Assembly (NCBI GenBank): GCA_001929475.1
Contig: LXFE01003343.1
Coordinates: 1-31,980, forward strand
Direction of reading: 5' to 3'
Length of the DNA stretch: 31,980 nucleotides
Origin: Neolecta irregularis DAH-3
Taxonomy: Eukaryota; Ascomycota; Neolectomycetes; Neolectales; Neolectaceae
A program made the position numbers and the translations under genes. How positions within the stretch are numbered: the stretch's first letter is position 1; each line of letters starts with the position of its first letter. Below the pieces are notes generated by a model. That model was not told the DNA's origin. It worked only from the letters and a program-made list of their open reading frames with translations, and did not search any database. Shown piece after piece: positions 1-9,811 of this stretch.

Positions 1-666
1 CACGCCGGCGCCGCCCCGCTCGACCCAGCGGCCGTACTGGTCCGCCAGCCGGATCGGCTCTGGCACGCGGTGCTTGTGCGTGCACTGGCGGACGATGAGC
101 ACCGCCTGCTCGAGCGTGCAGCGGTGGCCGACACTGACCCAGATCTTCTTGGCCGCTGCCGCTGGGGTTACCGCCTGTCCCACGACGGCGCCGCCTGCCA
201 CGCAGCGGCCATCGCCGTCTACCTCCAGGCCGTCGTAGGCCACGCGGTTCTTGGCCACGCCGACTGTTGCGACGTCCTGCGCAACGCCAAAGTGGCTCGC
301 GAGGCCGCAGCGGCGCGGGTGCAGCAACCCGTTGCCGTCGACGAGCACCAGCCCGATGCGCTGCTGCTGCCGCGCAAACAGCGCCTGCATGCCCGCCAGC
401 TCCCGGAAGGCGAGGAAGAAGGGCTCGTACTCCTCCCGCGGCTCGACCCGCAGACAGTCGTGCGCCAGCAGCTCCAGCCTCGGATACGTCATCGTTACCA
501 TGCTGACCACCCGCCCGCTCGGCGACACGTCCATCCCGGCAATGCACTCGATCGGTCCCAGCTTCTCCTCGCGCACCCGCCGCGCGACGTCCTCCTGCAC
601 CCGCGTCCATTCCGCAATCTTGGCCCGCCGTCTCCCGGCGGCGACGTCATCCGGTGGTTGCGTCAT
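1..666 (-). CDS. Endonuclease V (Nfi/ENDOV family), 3' end cut by window edge
   Basis: The 222 codons seen run from the ATG at 666 off the left edge without a stop or intron. The family motifs are in order: GMDVS (D46), FLAFRE (E89), VDGNGLLHPR followed by GLASHFGV (D110, H116), VGVAKN (K139), and near the end PEPIRLAD. The acidic residues fit the metal-binding active site of this RNase H-like fold. Bacterial members cut DNA 3' of deoxyinosine, while eukaryotic ones mainly cut inosine-containing RNA. Only a short C-terminal tail should be missing. The gene is intronless and strongly GC-rich with GC-ending codons, unlike genes to its right, so transfer, contamination or a chimeric join are possible. 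Family call is firm; origin is uncertain. Confidence 0.9.
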   Translation of the reverse strand, partial: MTQPPDDVAAGRRRAKIAEWTRVQEDVARRVREEKLGPIECIAGMDVSPSGRVVSMVTMTYPRLELLAHDCLRVEPREEYEPFFLAFRELAGMQALFARQQQRIGLVLVDGNGLLHPRRCGLASHFGVAQDVATVGVAKNRVAYDGLEVDGDGRCVAGGAVVGQAVTPAAAAKKIWVSVGHRCTLEQAVLIVRQCTHKHRVPEPIRLADQYGRWVERGGAGV

Positions 667-739
667 CTCGGCCGCTAATTAATGCCCTCCCTCTTCCCCC
701 ACAAAACGCCACTGCCACATCCGTGTTCCTCCCTATATC
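667..739. promoter_or_regulatory. Shared 73-bp spacer between divergent endonuclease V and Stf2-like genes
   Basis: The two start codons face away from each other across 73 bp. The spacer is pyrimidine-rich on the + strand, with a CCCTCCCTCTTCCCCC run, as is common just upstream of highly expressed fungal genes. No convincing TATA box is seen. Promoter function is inferred from position only. Confidence 0.4.
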
Positions 740-1139
740 ATGACCAGAACTACCAAAAACGTGGTCAGCGAGACAGACAGCCGCCATGCTCCAAAGCACA
801 TCTCATCCCCTCCGCTCTCTCCTGACCGTGTAGAAGCAGAGCAGGCATGATGGACCAAAGCCTCAAAAAGAACGGTGCTGGCAAAGCAAACTGGTACGTC
901 CCTATCCACTCGCCTCTCTTCCCCTTGCATCCCCGTCACATCATCCTTCTCCAGCATACATGCACTCCCTCTACCCTTCTTTCCCTTGTTCCCAGTTGAC
1001 AACCCATAGGGGCGTACAAGGCGAAGAAGTAGAGGACTACATTCCTTCCACCCGACGACGATCAAATTCCTCAGGACGATTGGTTAACGCAAAAACCAAA
1101 TTCGAGGAGCCCCTGGACGCTCCGGCTATTGAAGAGTGA
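740..1139 (+). CDS. Stf2-like small hydrophilic protein (ATPase-stabilising factor family)
   Basis: Exons 740-829, 871-893 and 1010-1139 give an 80-residue protein. It starts MTRTTK, has the core NGAGKANWGVQGEEVEDY and ends with a charged tail ending APAIEE. Yeast Stf2 (84 aa) has the same plan: MTRT start, a GxGKxNWG core and acidic DE just after. Yeast Stf2 is linked to F1Fo-ATPase stabilisation and acts as a hydrophilin in desiccation tolerance. The first intron (41 nt, ending AAAAAG) was chosen because it is the only GT-AG pair found that keeps frame between the start and the core. The second intron is 116 nt and pyrimidine-rich, far longer than any other in the window. The gene is small, so the family call rests on the core motif. 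Confidence 0.7.
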
Positions 1140-1390
1140 GATATTTCCCCTATTCCTTTGTTCTTTAGAGGGAGAGTTAGTGATTTATCTAGGAGTAGAT
1201 CAGACTATGTTGGCTGAAGTAATGGTTTTGATTCCAAGTATTTTTCAACAAGCTTATGTATTTTCTGATATTGGTGACTTGACAAAGTTCAGCCTGTCTT
1301 ATTCATGCATAGTAACCCCCAAGACACTCTATTTCAGGTATGCACAATATGGGCACTAAACTTCACCTGTACATCGTCTTGTGATCAATT

Positions 1391-2880
1391 TTACTTGGCA
1401 CGGCCCGACTTCCAGAAACAAATATCTCCATCACGAAGAATGTAATCCTTCCCTTTCATCTGAACTTTTCCAGCAGCCTTCACGCCGGCTTCCGATCCAG
1501 CTTCTTTTAAATCGTCAAAATTCATGATCTATACGAGTAAACAAAAGCTTTTCTTTAGTGAAATACCTCTCCGCACACGAAATTCTTCTCAAAGTCGCTA
1601 TGAATGACTCCTGCTGCAGCCGGGGCTTTCGTCCCCTTTCGAATCGTCCATGCTCTGACTTCATCCTCTCCGCACGTGAAATAGTACTGCAACTCCAAAG
1701 CTGCATACCCCGCTTTCACGATCTTGGGGAGAATACTCTTGGTGCCTAAGCGGGTCAGTTCCTCCCCCGCTTGTGCATCCGTCATTCGGGTAAGCCGTTC
1801 CTCCATCGACACTGAAATCGGAATAATTGGATCGCCGGGATTGTTTTCCTCCACCCAGGCCTTTATTTTAGGTAGATACTTGTTCTTTTGGCGGATGTAG
1901 TCTCGTTCACTTAGATTCACAAGGTAAACGACCGGCTTGGCGGTTAACAGCAAGAACGTGTTAATCACGTCGACCTATAATCAGTCAAATGCAAAACATG
2001 GAGCACACGTCTTTGCTATTCCATGATCCCTTTCGGACGTCCTTGCCGTCTTCAAGACACTTCAACACGCGATTCGCAACATCAAGTTCCGCCAATTTTG
2101 CTTTAACTTCCAAAGATACAGTCCCGCCTCTCGCTGTCTCCTTCTTCAGCCGTTCAATATGCGCCCCGACAAATTCCATATCCTTGATCCTCAATTCATC
2201 TGATATAATGGTCAAATCTCGAATTGGATCAACGTCCCCCTCCACATGAATAATCTCTGCATCGTCAAATGCGCCTAGTTTAATCAGACATGAAGAAGGA
2301 ATGGAAAAGGAAAACTTACGAACCATTTGAAACATCGCGTCGACAGCCCGAACGTGCGATAAAAACGCATTACCAAGTCCCGCGCCAGTCGATGCGCCTT
2401 TTGTTAACCCGGCAATATCAAATACTTTAAGCGAAGCAGGAATTTTTGACGGTGGTTTGAAATGATTGCATAGCCAATCAAACCGTTCATCAGGAACTGC
2501 AACTTGCGATTCTTCCGGCTCAATTGTAGCGTATGGGACTGGTTAAAAATGTTAAAAAGGCCTATTTCCTGGGCAAAATTACAGTTTGCTGGGTTCCCGA
2601 GGGAACATTTGGTAAGCGCTTGAAAATGTTAGAGTTTGAATGGGGTTTTTCTTTCGTGTACTTTGAAAAAATGTAGATTTGCCGACATTCGGCATTCCTT
2701 GTTGAAATCAGTCTGTCGTATATGTGATGGAACAGGAGAATGATGTACCCACAATCCCAGCCTGGATGTCATCAATTTACATCATTTCTCAATAAGACAA
2801 GACTAGGAACGTACTTTAAGATTATTCCCAGGTCGTCCAAGTAAGACTTTTTGCTCAGCGGCAAGTTTCTTTGGCGGCAT
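1391..2880 (-). CDS. OLA1: Obg-like ATPase/GTPase Ola1 (YchF family)
   Basis: Eight exons (2880-2815, 2761-2749, 2697-2662, 2618-2583, 2538-2320, 2274-2009, 1974-1567, 1528-1391) encode 393 residues, the usual length. It starts MPPKKLAAEQKVLLGRPGNN. The P-loop is GMPNVGKSTFF, the switch region DIAGLTKGAS, and the G4-equivalent NLSERD, followed by the C-terminal TGS domain ending GDICFWKSGRAK. Ola1/YchF binds ribosomes, prefers ATP over GTP, and acts in translation and stress responses in the cytosol. The seven introns are 34-53 nt, and the 34-nt one (2008-1975) ends in TGACTGATTATAG, which places a branch site close to the acceptor. An in-frame upstream extension exists beyond 2880, but the ATG at 2880 matches the conserved family start. 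Confidence 0.97.
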
Positions 2881-3348
2881 CTTGACTTTATTTTTTAAGC
2901 GGTGGCAGGTGATTGACAGGGATCGAGCAAAAGTGTCTTGTAGTGGAGTTTTAAAATGGGTGAATGGAAAAATCAAGATGTGCATGTGGTGGAGTGTGCG
3001 CAAGCGTGATCTGAATCACTCCAGCGGTTTAACATAGGGCGATGTTCTCCGAGACTGTTGGGTTGAGATCTTTGGTCATAAAACTCGTTGAGATATTCAG
3101 CGTGTCTTTTCGACTCTCGGTATATAACCGCTGCATGAATAATTCGTTGAACAGTCTGCCACGGTGAATATTAAATCGATCGAGAAACCTAATCTTTTAC
3201 AATCTCAAGTCTCAATCAATCGAGTGTCATACTCCCCGAAAACCTCATATTTCGAAGTGTTTTGACTGTCAAGTCATTTGCAGAGGAATAAAATCACCAA
3301 AAAGTTCGTAACCAAAGAAGGAAAGAAGTTCCCTTCGGAGATTCAGCA
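2881..3348. promoter_or_regulatory. Intergenic divergent promoter region with TATATAA at 3121-3127
   Basis: This 468-bp gap lies between the Ola1 start (- strand) and the small + strand gene at 3349. A TATATAA box sits at 3121-3127, about 220 bp before that ATG. No other gene or RNA was recognised. Promoter function is inferred. Confidence 0.35.
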
Positions 3349-3823
3349 ATGCACTTTCCAACCACAATACCTGTCAATGGTCAAGAAAAGGGACACACCG
3401 AAAATGGAGAGCCGATGACCAAACACCTCAAAATAGATCTCGGAGCCGGAGGGAAGACGGCTACTCAAATGGTTAGCACGGACCTAGATTCATGGACAGT
3501 TCCTTCCAGAAGTTGCTCTTCCCCTCAAAATATGGCGTTGGTTTTTCTACAAATACTCGGCGAGAATATTCGCAAAGGCATTACCACTCATTTTAATGAG
3601 AAAGATCGATATTTACTTTTTGCAGAAAATGATATGCAGGAGCATGCAACTCTGCAAACATATTTGATATTAATTTCAATGATACCTAGACTTCGATTTT
3701 TCAGTATGACCCAAACCTACTGGATGATTTTCTTGCAAAATTGAAGTTGTTACCGTTCGTGTTATCGAGTTTTGTTCTAGTATCTGTCTACCTCGGTTGA
3801 CCCGCTTTTGGCTCGACGAATAA
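3349..3823 (+). CDS. Unrecognised small protein gene
   Basis: I do not recognise a family. The ATG at 3349 opens a frame beginning MHFPTTIPVNGQEKG. A 38-nt GT-AG intron can be removed after ...KTATQM (about 3472-3509) and a second of about 37 nt after KYGV (3541-3577), both the window's usual size. The frame continues GITTHFNEKDRYLLFAEND. Towards the 3' end no GT donor is available, but a GC-AG intron after MQEH would reach YDPNLLDDFLAKL. A further 35-nt GT-AG intron would then lead to the stop at 3821-3823. Without these 3' introns the frame stops at 3742-3744. The first two introns look natural; the 3' structure is a guess. No signal peptide or membrane segment is seen. Confidence 0.45.
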
Positions 3824-4009
3824 GTCCCTTATTATACAATAACTCCATACTATAACCTATAGCCTCGTAGTGAGCATATATAATGATATACTTACAAAAT
3901 GCGTGAAGGAAGTTTCATAGCTTTGTTCAAATCCAGAGCAAGGCAAAACATTTCAATACCTAGGTGTATATCTAGCCAATTCTTATGCTGTCTGCCCAAT
4001 ACACGGCTT

Positions 4010-5362
4010 TTACTCTTCAGGATTATCAGGGTCATCAGTATCAACTTCAACATCATCTCGATCGCCTACGGTAACCGCCAACTTCTTCTTCAAGAGCGTA
4101 ATCCACTCTTCTTCACTCTCAGCAAAAGGACCATCGACAAACGGGAAGAGAGTCTGCATGACCTTTACATTTTTTTCAATATCTCCTTCGATCAACTCCG
4201 CTAGCTCCAATTCTTCAAGGTGTTCAAAGCAAGGGGCGGTCTCTGGGATTTTGCAGAGATCAAAATTCCCGTTGGAAAGAGCAAGAATCTTCAATTTGGG
4301 GCATTTCAGGGCAATCGTCGCGATAATGTCTTGTGTGACTTGATTTCCGGAGAGAACCTGAAGACGAAGAGTATCAAGCTTCGGCAAGGTATTTATAAGA
4401 GCAATGATGTCTTCTTCTGTTGCAGGCAAGCTTGTAGTCCCGTTTTCAGGGATTATAACAAGGCTTTTGATATCTGGATTATTTCGACAAACCGTAAGAA
4501 GATCATTTGGTCTTATTGTGCCGTTCTGAGAAAATACTTCGACATCGGCGAGCTTATTCAGCGATTTAAGGTTCGCAAAAACCTCTGAACAATCACCTTC
4601 GATCCGTAGGGCAAGGTTTTCGAGGCTGCCTATAGTACTGAGGATTCCTGTAACTTTTGCTTCTATTAATAGCTGAATCTTCCTAAGCTCAGGGAAAGAT
4701 TTCTGAGGGATCCAGTGACTGCGAATAAGACCTCCCAATCCAAGACTTCTAAGGCCGCATATATGTGACAAGGTTAAAATCATTTCTGGTGTAGTGATAT
4801 AGTCCATCCCGTAGAGACAGACAAATTCTTTCAGAGTATCCTTTCTACAATTGAGTAAATAAGTGATGCCGGTGATGGAAACTCCTTGTCGAGGGTTGTC
4901 GATAGTAACAGAATGCAAATGACTGCATGTCTCTGCGACCAGTTTTAAAAACGAATCGTCAATCGGTCCACCATAAATTTCCAGTCTCTTTAATCCTGGG
5001 ACGATGAACTTTGCAATTCGCTCAGAAGTGTTCTCGTCGCTCGCATCAAAGGCTAAGCGTTCCAGTTTAGGCCATTTCAAGGACCCAAGTTGTTGATATA
5101 CGTTAGCGTGACATTCGTCGTCGCCATTAAAACTCAATTCTTCTGTAAAATCGGCGAATTTCTGACGCTCATTCTTCTCGATTTGCAAGAGTGCAGGAAT
5201 GGGGGGTTCATGCCAGATAATCTTATTCGCTTCGTAATTCCACTTCTTTGAGACTTGGGCGGCGGAGAAGAGGGTATTGAAGTCTGGTTCGGCAGATAGT
5301 GGTCCGGCCAAGCTGGTGAAAATGCGATTGAGAATCAAAGGATTCTGGAGGGCGGACAACAT
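4010..5362 (-). CDS. F-box/leucine-rich-repeat-like protein
   Basis: This is a single-exon gene of 450 codons. The first ~55 residues (PLILNRIFTSLAG ... AAQVSKKWNYEANKIIWHEP) resemble a fungal F-box helix bundle, with the typical VSKxWN...W ending. The rest has repeating leucine-rich units (LKRLEIYGG, LRSLGLGG, LDTLRLQVLSG, LKILALSNG, LEELELAEL), as in SCF substrate adaptors. The C-terminus is acidic (DDVEVDTDDPDNPEE). F-box proteins bind Skp1 and bring substrates to the SCF ubiquitin ligase; the substrate cannot be predicted. The F-box is weak, so it could be only an LRR protein. Lack of introns is unusual here. Confidence 0.65.
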   Translation of the reverse strand: MLSALQNPLILNRIFTSLAGPLSAEPDFNTLFSAAQVSKKWNYEANKIIWHEPPIPALLQIEKNERQKFADFTEELSFNGDDECHANVYQQLGSLKWPKLERLAFDASDENTSERIAKFIVPGLKRLEIYGGPIDDSFLKLVAETCSHLHSVTIDNPRQGVSITGITYLLNCRKDTLKEFVCLYGMDYITTPEMILTLSHICGLRSLGLGGLIRSHWIPQKSFPELRKIQLLIEAKVTGILSTIGSLENLALRIEGDCSEVFANLKSLNKLADVEVFSQNGTIRPNDLLTVCRNNPDIKSLVIIPENGTTSLPATEEDIIALINTLPKLDTLRLQVLSGNQVTQDIIATIALKCPKLKILALSNGNFDLCKIPETAPCFEHLEELELAELIEGDIEKNVKVMQTLFPFVDGPFAESEEEWITLLKKKLAVTVGDRDDVEVDTDDPDNPEE

Positions 5363-6248
5363 GCCGTAAGAGGAGGGCAGATGTTGCGTGGAAAAACCTT
5401 GCTTGCATATTGAGTTGGCGAATTGACGAATTGCATTTCCGATCCTGCTTTTCGCGCCGCGAGGACCCGAATGGTCCTATGTCCACCTTCAATGGAACTC
5501 AGGGGTTTTAGATACCGAAATTAACAAATGCAAAAAGTTTTACATATCTACTGCAGCAGGCTAGATAAATCCAAGGCAATCGCAGCATCTAAGAGTTACT
5601 GTTTTCAAAGTCTTCTGCACGAATATTTAAGCAACCTAACGAGTATAAAAGCTCTAAAAGAGATTTTTGAAATAAATTGTATATCCGAGGTCTGTTCTAT
5701 CTCACTTTTCTGGTCGGAAATGACGTTATATTGAGTTCGATCCGAGCTGATAAGGAGCGAACATGTGAAACTCATCGTATTGCGAAAGCCCATCTCGCGC
5801 CGCGCTACTCAAAGAAGCCACGCGCCAAATCCCGGCTGTCGCCAGATGCACTCCTTAAGTCGTCTGCCATCCTTGTGGTGCATATAATTGCGCGTCTATT
5901 AGACTGCGGAGCCGCAATCACTAAAGGATCAAGCAGTACGTTGGGCCGCGACCCTGTTCTGTAACACTGGAATTCGGAGATGATCACGCAAACCTTTACC
6001 AAATCGGTCTTTTCACAGCGTCTTTGTCCTAGCACTCCGAGCCACATCGTTCTTTGCTCAGTTTCTTTGTTTCTACCCCCCAAAATAGGGTCGCGTGCCC
6101 TAAAACCAGAGTCGAGATGACAGTGAGACAGCTTGCCAGCAAACACCACCCCTAGATACCTTCAAGTTCCAGAATATAAAGTGATCCGATGGCCCAATCT
6201 GCTTCTTAATTTCCGTTTCCTTTCATCCCCACGCTCCTTTTGTGAAAA
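5363..6248. promoter_or_regulatory. Divergent intergenic region, F-box gene / GH17 gene
   Basis: This gap of about 890 bp contains only short, unsupported reading frames. A TGACGT (CRE-like) word lies at 5720-5725 and an AATATAAAG TATA-like stretch at about 6173, some 75 bp before the GH17 ATG. No RNA gene or repeat was recognised. The regulatory roles are inferred from position. Confidence 0.3.
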
Positions 6249-7286
6249 ATGCTTTCTTTACTCTTGTTTCTCCTTGTAACTCTCTCAATTGTGGTGTCAG
6301 CAAGACCAACGCGTATCCATCTGCTAGCATTGTGGAAATTAATCGTAGATCACCACTACCCCGCAAAAAGATCGATATCTCCTCCCAAATTTTCTAAAGC
6401 TATCGCGCTTGGCGCTTTCAAGGATGGCGGAGGTTGTAAAAATTCTCAGGACATCACCAGCGATCTCCTGTTCCTGGCGGATCAAGGATATGATATGGTT
6501 CGATTGTACTTGCGCACTTTTTGGTCGGAGATTTAAGCATTATAGGTATGATATAGCCTGCGATCAAGTTTCCAACGCACTCTCAGCCATAAAGCAAGAG
6601 TCAAAGTTAAGGTTTTTTGGTCTCTTTTCAGATACCACAGCTAACATTCAAAAGCCAAATGAAGTTGCTCCTCGGGATCCTCACGCTGGGTGAAAAATTG
6701 TCAGAGAATGTCGGATTGCTCGCAGCTCAAGTCGCTGGACGATGGGAGAGTGTATATGCAGTGAATTTCGGCAATGAACTCGTGGAGACAGGAAAGATGA
6801 CCGCTGACCAAGTCATCAGAGATATAAACACCGGCAAATCACTTCTATCCGGACAGGGGTGGAATGGACCAAGCATCATTATCGACACTTGGGTGGCGAT
6901 AGCAAATTCTCCCTCTTTATGCACTGCCGGAGACTTCATTGGTGCGAATGCTCATCCATATTTCGATCTACACACAGAGGCAGCAACAGCAGCTTCATTC
7001 CTAACACAGACGGTAATCCCTCGATTGAAATCTGCATGCTCTACATCTTCCTCGACAATACTGATCACTGGTATTTCCCTCTGCATTACATATGTTGACA
7101 AAAATAGAAACGGGGTGGCCTTCGTCTGGAGGTGATAAAGCGAGTAGTTCATTGCAAGCTACTGCTATTGCCGCCCTGGAAAGCTTACCTGTACCGCATG
7201 TATTGTTTGAGGCCTTCAATGAGCCTTCGAAAGCCACGAACTCGGGACAACCTGTCGAAGGTTTCTGGGGCATCTACACCCACTAG
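6249..7286 (+). CDS. Secreted glycoside hydrolase family 17 (beta-1,3-glucanase type)
   Basis: Exons 6249-6505, 6546-6611, 6655-7070 and 7108-7286 encode 305 residues. A hydrophobic signal peptide (LLLFLLVTLSIVVSA) ends near residue 19. GH17 signatures follow: LGAFKDGGGCKN, GYDMVRLYDIACDQV, MKLLLGI, then VNFGNELV with the proton-donor Glu near 149. The nucleophile motif ETGWPS (Glu near 247) straddles the last intron, and LFEAFNEPS...FWGIY closes the barrel. Family members cleave or remodel beta-1,3-glucan in the fungal cell wall. Read without introns the gene looks frameshifted near 6650; a 43-nt intron at 6612-6654 with a CTAAC branch site restores it. No GPI signal or linker is present, so it is probably a soluble secreted or wall enzyme. 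Confidence 0.9.
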
Positions 7287-8306
7287 ACCTACCAGATACG
7301 CCATTGGTCTCTTTCTGTAGATAACTTTTCATTGAACTACAGTTGACTGACTCCTGTATTTGCACTTTAAATGTACTTGCTCAGCCGTGAATACTAGCCT
7401 ATCACTTGGCATATTGCACAACCTTCCAACGTCAATCTTTTTCGATTCTGGAGTTCCATCCCAAAATTTCCAAAATCCCTTATCTTTATCCCCTACACTA
7501 CAACTTGGGTTTTCCCTGGTGCCAAGAGTTCTGCCATATACTCTGTTCCATTGAAAGAAGTGGTGCGAGAGGCTTGGTGCTTGTGGTATGAAGATGATAT
7601 AGTAATCTTTTGGAGGATATTTTAAAAGGTCTCTTATTTGACTTTTCCTTCGGTCAGAGTCTAGGTTTCTGTAGCCGATACGGCTATTTGTGCTTCCTAT
7701 AAATAGACCTGTAGGTGCTTGCTTGTAGGACTGGTGAATAATGTTCTATTCATCCAGCAAAGAAATCTAACAATCTGTTTCTCGTTTTTATTCAAGTCAT
7801 CTAAGTCTGCAAAGCTCTACAACTGCAGCCTGCGTGTTACACGTTCTACATAAATAGGCGAATAGGCACCAACAATATTTGCCATTTGTACCAAATTTTG
7901 AATAAATGTTGCTCCTCATCAGCCATTTCCTTATTGGGTTGTTGAATTTGATGCTTTAGTTGGTACTTGGCTGGCATTGATGGATGGGCCGACACCTGTT
8001 TTATTTCTTGGAAATTTGGAGATTTGAAAGGAAAAAAAGTTTGCAAATGTCATTTGCATATGGCGCGCCTGAAATCTGAATTTCACAAACTGGCCAATTT
8101 CATAAAATTTGGCCTAAGGTGGAGGAGTGGAGGTGGATAAAGGTAAAGTAGGCAACTTTACATTAGGTGTGGTGGTGGCAGGGTCCATCTGTCCACCCAG
8201 CCAAGCAGCAAAATCGATTACTGATGAAAGAAATCGTCTTGTTGAGGCAGATCAATACCAGAAGAACTTAGGACAAAAAGGCCACGGGTATTGAATCCAG
8301 TAATGA
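7287..8306. other. Gene-free stretch, nothing recognised
   Basis: About 1 kb between the GH17 stop and the tRNA. It is AT-rich with short frames on both strands that match no family I know. An A5 tract at 8275-8279 reads TTTTT on the - strand about 28 nt past the tRNA 3' end and may be its Pol III terminator. Confidence 0.5.
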
Positions 8307-8402
8307 CTCCCAACCAGGGGTTCGAACCCTGAACCTTGAGATAATCTAACCGCCAATATACAGTTTAAGAGTCTCACGCGCTACCAGTTGTGCCAGCCAG
8401 GA
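8307..8402 (-). tRNA. tRNA-Lys(CTT) with a 23-nt intron
   Basis: On the - strand a cloverleaf folds. The acceptor is TCCTGGC/GTTGGGA (four Watson-Crick and three G-T pairs). The D arm is GCAC/GCGC with one A-C mismatch. The anticodon stem is TGAGA/TCTCA with loop CTCTTAA, anticodon CTT. The variable loop is AGGTT, and the T arm CAGGG-TTCGAAC-CCCTG is perfect. The 96-bp gene minus a 23-nt insertion after position 37, the canonical intron site, gives 73 nt. A-box-like TGGCACAACTGG and B box GGTTCGAAC are present. The weak acceptor and D-stem mismatch leave open a decaying copy. It lies about 110 bp upstream of the bromodomain-like gene. Confidence 0.75.
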
Positions 8403-8514
8403 TAGTAGATGGTGCTCGTAGTAGATTTTGTAATATAATCTTCCTACTATTTTTTGGACCCCATTTTGTTGCTCAGGCGCGTGCCTTCCGTTTGCCTTTC
8501 CAAAACTCACCACC

Positions 8515-9811
8515 ATGCAACAGCGAACCCTGCGGTCAACTGCAGCAGCTTCAACTTCCCCCACCAAAAAGCGCAAACGCGATCCAGAAACCAATATCGC
8601 AGCTCCCCTAATACCCTACTTATTCGCAGCTTTGTCCTCAAAACCAGACTATGGTGTGCTTGATCAACCTATCGACAATGCGACAATTCGCTATAAATTG
8701 AAGACGAGTCAATATTACCGGTTATCGGAAATTGAGGCATACTAATCCCCAAATGAAATTATGAACCAACTGTCTAGGACGATTTAACATCCGTTTGTAA
8801 AGACCTGGTAGTTCAAATTCCCTCCGTCGACGAATTTTGGCGATTTGCAAAGTCCGTTCTTGCGTCTACCTCAAGAACAAAAGGTATTATTGAAGGAGAA
8901 TCAGACGAACCAGATGATATCGGTATATAGGGTATACTTTATATATCGCTGATAATCAAGCTCCTCCTGCGAGACCATACGAACGACAAGCACTTTATAT
9001 ACAAGCAAATGGTCAGCCTTTGTTTACCTCTCTTTCCAATAAACCAGTCATTGATCCAATTTTATCCACAACAAGTCTCGCTCAACCCCTAAACGTAATT
9101 CCGTTGCCGTACACCCCAGCTCCAACAATTGGCGCCATTTCCCCTGGAGATAATGACATTGGTCGTCAAATGAAACGTGTATTCCCGGAAGATACACGTG
9201 TGCCTCATTATCCTGGCTTATACTACGGGAATTTCGCATCGTTTGCACCTACTCGAGATTCCAACGAACAAGTCCCAGAGAACGACGCTTATATCGAATC
9301 AGTTCCTTTCCCCGAACTTGATCTGGACGAACTTGATCTGAAGAACTTGCTTGAGAATTTCCAGGACGAGATAGATGTGGACCATAAACTGAAAGAAAGG
9401 TTTGACTGCACAGACGAACTGGGTTCGATATGTCCCGAGAACATCAACTGCATGCTTCGGTTACTTCAAGAAATGCAATCAACCCGCCTGCGAATAAGCC
9501 AGCACTCTCCAATTTCCGAACAGGAACAATCTCTTGGTATTACCTCTTCAAGTTTTTCCAACATTTTAGCAAACCAAATTCGAGATTATCTCACCTCACG
9601 AATCCTCTCTTTGAAACCCAGCGATTTCGGTCGTGTCAAAAAGACCATACTCACCGAGGGGAAAAGCTATCAAGGATCACTTCCGCCTATCCAAGTCCCT
9701 ATAGCGGCCCCCCCTCCTGTTGCTACTCCGACCATGAAAGCGCCTAGTGAAGATCGAAGTCGTGCCGGGACACCAATAGGGCGTAGAACTTTACCGAGAA
9801 GCAGAAAATGA
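8515..9811 (+). CDS. Bromodomain-like chromatin protein (possibly Rsc58-like)
   Basis: Exons 8515-8736, 8778-8922 and 8961-9811 give 405 residues. A basic start (TKKRKRD, NLS-like) precedes a region at about 30-100 with bromodomain-like words: KPDYGVLDQPIDNATIRYKL, then YYRLSEIEDDL. The expected Asn motif after it is not clear, so the fold may be degenerate. The remainder is proline-rich and acidic (LDLDELDLKNLLENFQDE) with a basic tail (GRRTLPRSRK). The first intron (8737-8777) begins GC rather than GT and carries a CCAAC branch-like site; the second is a normal 38 nt. Fungal RSC/SWI-SNF subunits such as Rsc58 have a similar degenerate bromodomain, but that assignment is tentative. Confidence 0.7.

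Noticed and set aside
70-682. Long + strand reading frames over 1-682
   Set aside because: They are antisense shadows of the GC-rich endonuclease V gene; only the - strand frame carries conserved motifs.
830-870. Frameshift or 17-nt intron in the Stf2-like gene
   Set aside because: A 41-nt GT-AG intron joins the MTRT start to the GAGKANWG core in phase.
6612-6654. Frameshift in the GH17 gene at an A-run
   Set aside because: This stretch is a 43-nt intron with a CTAAC branch site; splicing joins the two frames and yields the family sequence.
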